Origin: an uncultured Eubacteriales bacterium
GTDB taxonomy: Bacteria > Bacillota > Clostridia > Oscillospirales > CAG-272
Assembly (NCBI GenBank): GCA_934365155.1
Contig: CAKRMZ010000029.1
Span: 1 to 20,558 of the forward strand
Length of the DNA stretch: 20,558 bases
Direction: 5' to 3'
Shown: piece after piece, positions 14,669 through 20,558 of the stretch
Position numbering within the stretch: position 1 is the first letter of the stretch
How the letters are laid out: each line of letters begins with the position of its first letter
Program-made: the position numbers and the translations under genes
The notes under the pieces: model-generated
What the model was told of the DNA's origin: nothing
What the model saw: the letters and a program-made list of their open reading frames with translations, nothing else
Databases searched by the model: none

Positions 14669-16657
14669 ATGATAGATCGTAATTTGCAATCTTCGGATCA
14701 TCATAATAAGCATCGAAAAAGTCTTTTTTCAAAAGTTTTCATGATTTTCAGATGGTGTGCTTGTTATATATTTTCTTTCTTTAAAACAATGTGCTCCCAT
14801 ATTATGCAATATCGCATCAAGCGCGAGCGCACAAAAAGGCTGACTCGGGCGCGCCGGCAAATGATGAATGCCAAAATAGCAAACAGTCTGAATTTATATG
14901 ATGATTTTGATCCCCAAACGCCTGACGCGGAGCAGGGGACTGTAACTTTTGAACAACACAAGACATACTTCTCTTATAACGGCCTTTCCAAAGTGGATGC
15001 CGCATACAATGCACTGCTGATTAAACTGCGGGATCGCAGTCTGCGCTCGGAACGCAGACTGGTAGAGAGAATGCGCAAATCCGATTCGGAAACGATACTT
15101 CATGCTTCCTGCCGGAAAATAGGATTTAACATTTACGATGTCCTTCTCGGAATCATGATGATTCCGCCGTTGCTTTGCCGTTTATACCATTATCTGATAG
15201 GATCTGTCAAACATGCTTTGCATCTTTGTTTCCGGATTCTGCATGCAGGAGAAAATCCGCATCAAAGCATGCGCGGTATCGGGCGTTTCTTCAAAAAATA
15301 TACCGCTACTTTGATACCGCTTGCGCTGTTTGCGTTTACGGCTTGGACGATTTATCGGACGGTTTCACAAGATATTGAATTCGGACTGAGCGTTGACGGT
15401 GAATATGTCGGTATTGTTGAAAGTACAGACATGCTGAATAACGCACGTACTGCCGTAGAAAAATATGTTTCGGATTCCATCGGTGTTGCTTATAAGTTTG
15501 ATAAAAAAATTACTTATGAATTTTGCTATGCCGAGAAAGGAAAGAGCGAAAAGCTCAGTTATGCCGAGCTTTATTCCGCTTTGTTTCAATACGGCACGTC
15601 CGACTATGTCAGCGCATATGCGCTTTATGTTGACGGAAAAATGGTTGGTGCGGTGTCGAGCTACAACGATGCCGAAAAACTGATTGAAGAGGTTAAAGCC
15701 GAGCATTTAGCCGCCATGGGACTTTCGGATTCCGACGGAAAGATTCAGATTTCCAACCATATTCGAATCATTAATCAGCTATGCGTACCGGCAACTGTAA
15801 TGCCGTGCGAGGAGCTGAAGGCATTAATGCTCGGAGATGTTTCCAAAATTGATATGGAGGTTTCCATTTCTACAGCGCTTTCTTCCATCAGCAATAACAA
15901 GGAAAATGCAACATCTTATATCTCTGATTCCTTAAACATGGATTTTAATAATACGTATTATATTCCGGAGGAAAAGGTGGAGGAGATGACCTCTGTGCTT
16001 GCACAGGCACGGCTTGATTTTTCCATTGAGAAAACTGAGGTTGTGGAGCAGGAGATCCCGTTTGAGGTTGTATACGAGGAATCACCGTATTATTATAAAG
16101 ATGAAATTATATTGAAACAAAACGGTGTGCCCGGCAAAAAGCAAGTGACATACAGCGTGGTCTATGCCAATGATACCGAAATCGGGCGGACGGCGGTTCT
16201 TGAAGATGTCATTTCCAACCCGACGAATGCCGTGTATTATATCGGTACAAAGCCACTGCCTTCCACGGATGCAAACGGATATTTCATTTATCCCTTACGT
16301 TCTTATGTTTTAACCAGTGAGTACGGTTCCAGAGATCTGTTCGGTGAATACAATTTCCATCTCGGAATCGATCTTTATGCTCGTTCCGGTACTTCGATTT
16401 ATGCTGCAGACGGCGGAAAAGTGATTTTTGCCGGTTGGCATAACTCCTACGGCAATTTTGTTCTGATTGATCATCAGAACGGTTTTGTGACAGCATATGC
16501 ACATCAATCGGAGCTCTTGGTTCAGGTTGGTGATGAGGTTTATCAGGGCCAGGTAATCGGAAAAGTCGGCGAAACCGGAAATGCTTACGGAACACATTTG
16601 CATTTTGAAGTGCGAAAGAACGGTGTGATTGTAAATCCGATGTACTATTTAAAATAA
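14669..16657 (+). CDS. Membrane-anchored G5/M23 peptidoglycan endopeptidase
   Basis: 662 residues. A long basic N-terminal part (1-210), with hydrophobic stretches at about 23-46 and 156-177, precedes a clear membrane helix at about 212-230. Outside the membrane there are two related units (LSVDGEYVGIVESTDMLNNA at about 240 and LYVDGKMVGAVSSYNDAEKL at about 319), then a G5 domain (about 450-535) and a C-terminal M23 domain (about 545-662). All M23 residues are present: H564 and D568 (HLGID), H612 (YAH), H643 and H645 (HLHFE), so cleavage of peptidoglycan cross-bridges is expected. This contrasts with the degenerate M23 protein at 1343-2083. AGGAG at 14651-14655 precedes ATG 14669 by 13 bases, slightly long. 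The 200-residue N-terminal extension is unusual and its topology is uncertain. Confidence 0.9.
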   Translation: MIDRNLQSSDHHNKHRKSLFSKVFMIFRWCACYIFSFFKTMCSHIMQYRIKRERTKRLTRARRQMMNAKIANSLNLYDDFDPQTPDAEQGTVTFEQHKTYFSYNGLSKVDAAYNALLIKLRDRSLRSERRLVERMRKSDSETILHASCRKIGFNIYDVLLGIMMIPPLLCRLYHYLIGSVKHALHLCFRILHAGENPHQSMRGIGRFFKKYTATLIPLALFAFTAWTIYRTVSQDIEFGLSVDGEYVGIVESTDMLNNARTAVEKYVSDSIGVAYKFDKKITYEFCYAEKGKSEKLSYAELYSALFQYGTSDYVSAYALYVDGKMVGAVSSYNDAEKLIEEVKAEHLAAMGLSDSDGKIQISNHIRIINQLCVPATVMPCEELKALMLGDVSKIDMEVSISTALSSISNNKENATSYISDSLNMDFNNTYYIPEEKVEEMTSVLAQARLDFSIEKTEVVEQEIPFEVVYEESPYYYKDEIILKQNGVPGKKQVTYSVVYANDTEIGRTAVLEDVISNPTNAVYYIGTKPLPSTDANGYFIYPLRSYVLTSEYGSRDLFGEYNFHLGIDLYARSGTSIYAADGGKVIFAGWHNSYGNFVLIDHQNGFVTAYAHQSELLVQVGDEVYQGQVIGKVGETGNAYGTHLHFEVRKNGVIVNPMYYLK

Positions 16658-16663
16658 TATAAT

Positions 16664-16701
16664 AAAAAAGCTGAAATAACTTTGCTTATTTCGGCTTTTT
16701 T
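16664..16701 (+). terminator. Terminator between the G5-M23 gene and dusB
   Basis: Sixteen-base arms at 16664-16679 and 16686-16701 pair with one G-U and a 6-base loop, and the right arm ends in six Ts. The dusB start is only 12 bases downstream, so dusB-pncC needs read-through or a promoter within the hairpin region; none is obvious. Confidence 0.8.
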
Positions 16702-16713
16702 GGGTAAAGAGAC

Positions 16714-17715
16714 ATGAAAAACCATTCGATTGTTATTGGGAATACCGCACTGACTTACGGTTTGATAATAGCCCCTATGGCCGGTGTGAGCGATTCCGTT
16801 TTTCGAACCGTGTGCCGACAGCACGGAGCGGAGTATTCGGTCAGCGAGATGATTTCGGCAAAGGCGGTGCATTTTAAAGATCAAAAAACCGATAAACTTG
16901 CTTCTGTTCATGTAGCAGAAGCACCGTGTGCCGTTCAGATTTTCGGAAGTGATCCGCAAATCATGGCCGAAGCGGCATATGATTTGAGTCGGAAGCCGCG
17001 CGGGGCGATATTGCCTTGCGCCATTGATATCAATATGGGATGTCCGGTGAAAAAAATTGTAAGCAACGGTGAGGGAAGTGCGTTGATGCGCAATCCAAAA
17101 CTTGCCGGAGAGATTGTCCGCGCGGTTTGTGATGCTTCTGCCTTGCCGGTGACAGTGAAAATTCGTACGGGATGGAGTCAAGAAGAAATAAATGCGGTGG
17201 AAATAGCACAGATAGCGGAATATAACGGTGCGAAAGCAATCTGCGTTCATGGAAGAACCCGTTCACAGATGTATATGCCGCCTTGTGATTTTGAAACGAT
17301 CCGTGCAGTGAAAGAAGCCGTTCATGTTCCGGTTATCGGGAACGGTGATATTTTGAGCGGTGAGGACGCCTTTATGATGCTCCAAAATACCTCTTGTGAT
17401 GCAGTGATGATCGGGCGCGGTGCACTGGGAAATCCGTGGATATTTGATCAGATCAAAGCTTATATGGATCACAGAGATTGGAATCCGCCGGATATTGACG
17501 AGCGCTTTTGTGTTGCACGGGAGCATATCACCGATTTAATAGCGGAAAAGGGTGACCGGATCGGACTGTTTGAATCTCGAAAGCATTTGGCATGGTATGT
17601 AAAAGCTTTGCCCGGAGCCGCAGAGTTTCGAGTGAATGTGAATCACTGTGCGTCGGTCGATGCGCTTTTCGCATTACTGAATCAATATAAAAATAAGCTT
17701 TTGGAAAAGAGATGA
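16714..17715 (+). CDS. dusB: tRNA-dihydrouridine synthase, DusB family
   Basis: 333-residue flavin-dependent enzyme that reduces uridine to dihydrouridine in tRNA using NADPH. The TIM-barrel motifs are in order: IIAPMAGVSDSVFR (FMN binding, about 20-33), AVQIFGSDP, DINMGCPVKKIV with active-site C110, VTVKIRTGW, ICVHGRTRSQMY, PVIGNGDI and VMIGRGALGNPWIF. A helical C-terminal tRNA-binding domain follows. Length and motifs are those of the DusB-type enzymes found in Firmicutes, where this gene usually sits near tRNA or core housekeeping genes. AAAGAG precedes the ATG by four bases or so, which is close but usable. The stop overlaps the next start (ATGA), giving a dusB-pncC operon. Confidence 0.95.
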   Translation: MKNHSIVIGNTALTYGLIIAPMAGVSDSVFRTVCRQHGAEYSVSEMISAKAVHFKDQKTDKLASVHVAEAPCAVQIFGSDPQIMAEAAYDLSRKPRGAILPCAIDINMGCPVKKIVSNGEGSALMRNPKLAGEIVRAVCDASALPVTVKIRTGWSQEEINAVEIAQIAEYNGAKAICVHGRTRSQMYMPPCDFETIRAVKEAVHVPVIGNGDILSGEDAFMMLQNTSCDAVMIGRGALGNPWIFDQIKAYMDHRDWNPPDIDERFCVAREHITDLIAEKGDRIGLFESRKHLAWYVKALPGAAEFRVNVNHCASVDALFALLNQYKNKLLEKR

Positions 17716-18173
17716 ATGATATGGAAATCGAACGAATGATTGTAGAGAAAATGCTCTCGGACGGTCAAACCTTAGCTGTGGCTGAATCCTGTACGGGCGG
17801 CTGGATTTCCAAATTATTAACGGATATTCCGGGCGTTTCCGCATGCTTTTTGGGTGGAATTGTCAGTTATACCGATGCGGTCAAGAATCAACTTTTGGGT
17901 GTTTCTGAGGATGTCTTGAATCAATTCAGCGCCGTTTCGGAAGAGGCAGCGCGTCAGATGGCGATCGGCGTTCGAGAGAAACTCGGCAGCACCTTTTCAC
18001 TTGCTACAACAGGATATGCGGGACCGGAGGGAGATCCGGTGGGGTTGGTGTATATTGCCGTGTGCAATAAGGAGATGTGTGATGTCCGAAAGTTTATATT
18101 TTCGGGAGACCGGACTCAAATTCGATCCCAGGCTTGCGATGCGGCATTGCATATGCTTTACGAAATGTTGTAA
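17712..18173 (+). CDS. pncC: Nicotinamide-nucleotide amidohydrolase (CinA C-terminal family)
   Basis: 153-residue stand-alone CinA-C domain. PncC converts nicotinamide mononucleotide to nicotinic acid mononucleotide in NAD recycling. Recognisable motifs are TLAVAESCTGGWISK (with the conserved Ser-Cys), GGIVSYTDAVKNQLLGV, and ATTGYAGPEGDPVGLVYIAV. In this last motif the glycine-rich loop is shorter than the common GIAGPGGG(T/S)xxKPVG form and has Tyr in place of Ile. The N-terminal molybdopterin-binding half seen in full CinA proteins is absent, with no trace upstream since the start overlaps the dusB stop by four bases. Activity is likely by family; the shortened loop leaves a small doubt about substrate. 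Confidence 0.88.
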   Translation: MNDMEIERMIVEKMLSDGQTLAVAESCTGGWISKLLTDIPGVSACFLGGIVSYTDAVKNQLLGVSEDVLNQFSAVSEEAARQMAIGVREKLGSTFSLATTGYAGPEGDPVGLVYIAVCNKEMCDVRKFIFSGDRTQIRSQACDAALHMLYEML

Positions 18174-18180
18174 TAAAATA

Positions 18181-18224
18181 AAAAAACAGCCTATGCTCAT
18201 CAAATGGAGCACAGGCTGTTTTTT
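18181..18224. terminator. Bidirectional terminator between pncC and the acyl-CoA synthetase gene
   Basis: AAAAAACAGCCT (18181-18192) pairs with AGGCTGTTTTTT (18213-18224), and TGCTC (18194-18198) with GAGCA (18207-18211), with one A-C mismatch. A and T runs at both ends give U tracts in both directions, fitting the convergent genes on each side. Confidence 0.88.
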
Positions 18225-18225
18225 A

Positions 18226-19953
18226 TTATTGAATGTTCATCTTGCGGAGTTCTTCGTCTTCTAAAATCCGGTAGGCTACCTTTCCCACTAAAGTTTGCGG
18301 AAGCGATTCCCGAATTTCAATGTCATAGGGAAGCGCATATTTTGCAATATTTTTTTTGCAGTATTCCATCAGTTCATTTTTGATTTGTTCTGTGGGGGTG
18401 GCATCTTTCTGAAGAACTACGAAAGCTTTTACCTTTTGCATACGGTAAGGATCCGGTACGCCGATGACGCAACTCATTACCACACTCGGATGGGCATCAA
18501 TGATATTCTCAAGTTGAGACGGATAGATGGAATATCCGGAAGATACGATCATCCGTTTGATACGCTGACGGAAATATATAAATCCGTTTTCATCCATTAT
18601 GCCGAGGTCTCCGGTGTGCAGCCATACATGGCCGTCCTCATGCTTGCGGAGTGTGTTGGCGGTTTCTTCGGGGTGATTTAAATATTCCATCATAACCGTC
18701 GGACCGCTGATGCTGATTTCGCCTTCTTCACCGTAGGGAACTTCGACATTGGTATTCGGAGTAACAATTTTATAATACGTATCGGGAAAGGGAATACCGA
18801 TGCTGCCTTCTTTGTGCGTGTGATACGGAGTCAGGCAGCTGGCAGTTACGCATTCCGTGGTTCCGTACCCTTCGCGAATTTGAATGGTGGCATGGTGCTC
18901 GGCTAAGAACTTGTCAAAATTATTTTTGAGCTCCACCGATAATGAATCACCGCCAGAATACACGTCCATAAGGCATGAAAGATCAGCATCATTCATTTCA
19001 TCGGAACGCAATAAAGCTTCGAATAAAGTAGGAACTCCGGCGATAAAATTCGGTCGCTTTTCTTTCAACAATTTTGCATAAGACTTTACATTAAAGCGCG
19101 GAATTAAGATGCATATACCACCGGCTGACAGTATAGTATGTACACAAACGCCAAGCCCGAAGCCGTGGAATACGGGAAGAATCGAAAGCATCGTTTTTCC
19201 GCGGATGTCTTTATTACTCATTGCCGCTGTTTGCAGAGCCAGCGCGTTCAGATTCATATTCGAAAGGAGAATTCCCTTTGTTGTTCCGGTGGTGCCGCCA
19301 CTGTAAAGAATTACGGCAGGATCCGACGCATGGTGCTTGCAGAAATATTCCCCTTGAAAATGGCGGGCTCCTTTTATAAAATCGGACCATTTTAAAATAT
19401 TTGCTGATTTTGGAATCGGATATTGTTTTTGAGTCAAGCGGTATCCGATCTTCATACGAAGGTTTAAAGCATCTGTGATTTTCGTAATAATGAGATGCTG
19501 AATCGGTGTATGGGCTCGAACCTCTTCAAATTTTGAATAGAATTGATCCAGTGTAATCACAACTTGGCTGTTCGCATCTTTCAAAAAAAATTCAATCTCA
19601 CCGACACTGGAGAGCGGATGGATCATATTGCATACGGCACCGATCAAATTGACGGCATATACGCATATTACAGCTTGTGGAATATTGGGCAGGCAAATTG
19701 TTACACGGTCGTTCTCACCGACACCGATGCTGCGCAAGGCTTTCGCTGCGGTATGAATTTGGTGAAGCAAGTCCTTTCCGCATGTTTGTGTACCGAAAAA
19801 ATCCAAAACCGTTTGATTTGGAACTTCGTTGATTGCTTTTTCAATGAGCTCAAACATGGTGCAGTTCGGATAGTCAATATGGGCGGGAACGTCGCCGTAT
19901 TGATCTTTCCACGGGCTTTTGAGTGAGTTGGTTATAGGAGTATCATTGTTCAT
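18226..19953 (-). CDS. AMP-binding acyl-CoA synthetase (long-chain fatty acid-CoA ligase type)
   Basis: 575-residue member of the ANL adenylate-forming family; it activates a carboxylic acid with ATP and usually transfers it to CoA. Motifs: P-loop-like YSGGTTGTTKG (217-227), VPTLFEALL, the A5-type EGYGTTECVTASC, HTGDLG with ribose-binding D449, FRQRIKRMIVSSGYSIYPSQLEN hinge region, and the C-terminal catalytic lysine K558 in LVGKVAYRIL. The order and length match full-length acyl-CoA synthetases, but the acyl substrate cannot be read from sequence. The ATG at 19953 overlaps the 3' end of the upstream E2/CAT-like gene by 11 bases, so the two are coupled. No strong Shine-Dalgarno sequence precedes the ATG, consistent with translational coupling. 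The pairing suggests an activated acyl group handed to the neighbouring acyltransferase. Confidence 0.93.
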   Translation of the reverse strand: MNNDTPITNSLKSPWKDQYGDVPAHIDYPNCTMFELIEKAINEVPNQTVLDFFGTQTCGKDLLHQIHTAAKALRSIGVGENDRVTICLPNIPQAVICVYAVNLIGAVCNMIHPLSSVGEIEFFLKDANSQVVITLDQFYSKFEEVRAHTPIQHLIITKITDALNLRMKIGYRLTQKQYPIPKSANILKWSDFIKGARHFQGEYFCKHHASDPAVILYSGGTTGTTKGILLSNMNLNALALQTAAMSNKDIRGKTMLSILPVFHGFGLGVCVHTILSAGGICILIPRFNVKSYAKLLKEKRPNFIAGVPTLFEALLRSDEMNDADLSCLMDVYSGGDSLSVELKNNFDKFLAEHHATIQIREGYGTTECVTASCLTPYHTHKEGSIGIPFPDTYYKIVTPNTNVEVPYGEEGEISISGPTVMMEYLNHPEETANTLRKHEDGHVWLHTGDLGIMDENGFIYFRQRIKRMIVSSGYSIYPSQLENIIDAHPSVVMSCVIGVPDPYRMQKVKAFVVLQKDATPTEQIKNELMEYCKKNIAKYALPYDIEIRESLPQTLVGKVAYRILEDEELRKMNIQ

Positions 19954-20558
19954 AGTTAACGTCTTTCTCTGCGGGAAATTCCAGCAGCTCCGGATTTTGC
20001 AGCAAATATCGCAGCAACTTCAGTGTTTTCGAATAGTAATAGCCGTCTGCAATTCGTTCGTCCAAGGTAAAGCCGAGATCTAATACTTCTTTTGCTTGGA
20101 GGATTCCACTATCATCCGGTTCAAAAATTCTATGTTTTTCACCAATCACAACAAAAAACGAATTGGTTCCGAAATTTGTTAAATGATGATATCCGGCATT
20201 CAGCTTTATACTGCCTAAATTGGATAGAAATACACTTGCATGATAAGGGTCGTGATCAATCAAAGCAGCCGGTAACCAACCTTTCTGATCTAAGCGGTAA
20301 ATGGTATTCATCAAAAAGCCGAAAATGGGGCGGGGGAGTTTCGCAAGAGTGGAAATAATGTCACCGGTTGAGTTATCCTTGCCGCTGCGGATCGCGGTCA
20401 ATTGCTTTTTCAGATCTTGGTGAAAATCCTCGAAGGTCGTGGCGTTCTGATAATCATAAATTACCAGGGTTTCCTCTCCGCGGTCGGAAAAGATCTTTTT
20501 TGCGGCGAAAGCCAGCCGTACGTCTTTGCGCTGATATAATCGCTTATTGGAATAATAG
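19943..20558 (-). CDS. E2/CAT-like acyltransferase, partial (5' end outside window)
   Basis: The frame is open from the right edge to TGA 19943-19945 (about 204 residues). A TTG at 20401 is merely internal: upstream codons continue as RLAFAAKKIFSDRGEETLVI, so the gene starts outside the window. The C-terminal half resembles the catalytic fold of 2-oxoacid dehydrogenase E2 and chloramphenicol acetyltransferase: SNLGSIKLNAGYHHLTNFGTNSFFVVIGE, then LGFTLDERIADGYYYSKTLKLLRYLLQNPELL. In E2/CAT enzymes this last motif is HxxxDG with a catalytic His; here it reads DERIADG, Glu in place of His. No lipoyl domain can be seen in the part present. It overlaps the acyl-CoA synthetase gene, pointing to a role in transferring the activated acyl group, to an unknown acceptor. 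Family assignment is by motif pattern, moderately sure. Confidence 0.75.
   Translation of the reverse strand, partial: YYSNKRLYQRKDVRLAFAAKKIFSDRGEETLVIYDYQNATTFEDFHQDLKKQLTAIRSGKDNSTGDIISTLAKLPRPIFGFLMNTIYRLDQKGWLPAALIDHDPYHASVFLSNLGSIKLNAGYHHLTNFGTNSFFVVIGEKHRIFEPDDSGILQAKEVLDLGFTLDERIADGYYYSKTLKLLRYLLQNPELLEFPAEKDVNYEQ

Noticed and set aside
20401..20401. TTG 20401 as start of the acyltransferase gene
   Set aside because: Coding continues in frame to the window edge without a stop.
1..20558. CRISPR arrays, insertion sequences, tRNA or rRNA genes
   Set aside because: I saw no regularly spaced repeats, transposase motifs, or tRNA cloverleaf with TTCRA-type T loop on either strand.

Overview
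The window looks like chromosomal DNA from a low-to-moderate GC, spore-forming Firmicute of the class Clostridia, probably an Oscillospiraceae-like lineage. The reasons are the SpoIIQ-like M23 protein with a sigma-F-like promoter, the secG-rnr neighbourhood, an RNase M5-type TOPRIM protein, a proofreading-deficient type polA, G5/M23 peptidoglycan hydrolase architecture, strong AGGAGG-type ribosome binding sites and many short intrinsic terminators. The placement is inferred from gene content and protein style; no 16S rRNA, tRNA or other marker RNA was found. No CRISPR array, insertion sequence, integrase or phage gene is visible, so most of the window is ordinary core genome with a few lineage-specific genes.

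Layout. Bases 2-1105 hold the 3' two-fifths or so of leuS and its terminator. Next come a SpoIIQ-like gene (1343-2083), then secG (2280-2684), rnr (2757-4814), an RNase M5-like gene (4872-5483) and a GtrA-family gene (5480-5914), all on the + strand. A small secreted, membrane-anchored protein of unknown function (5977-6465, -) and an RNHCP-domain protein (6631-6966, +) follow. A two-gene minus-strand unit at 7112-10987 encodes a zinc-ribbon/Sel1-like protein and a 961-residue TPR / three-helix membrane / beta-helix protein; this is the least familiar part of the window. polA (11823-14357, -) is followed 12 bases downstream by a multi-spanning membrane protein (11256-11810, -). A divergent gene encodes a G5-M23 endopeptidase (14669-16657, +), followed by dusB and a pncC/CinA-C gene that overlap by four bases. 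The window ends with a minus-strand acyl-CoA synthetase and, upstream of it, a partial E2/CAT-like acyltransferase that continues past the right edge.

How the genes fit together. The left half is a translation, RNA-processing and secretion neighbourhood: leucyl-tRNA synthetase, SecG, RNase R and RNase M5, plus dusB further right for tRNA modification. Two M23 proteins serve the cell envelope. One is SpoIIQ-like and sporulation-associated and lacks the usual catalytic His; the other has an intact active site. The synthetase/acyltransferase pair at the right end probably activates and transfers an acyl group. The TPR/beta-helix operon has no function I can name; its predicted layout is a cytoplasmic TPR sensor or scaffold joined through the membrane to an exported GLUG-like repeat domain. 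It is the best candidate for an undescribed system, but the sequence alone shows only its architecture.
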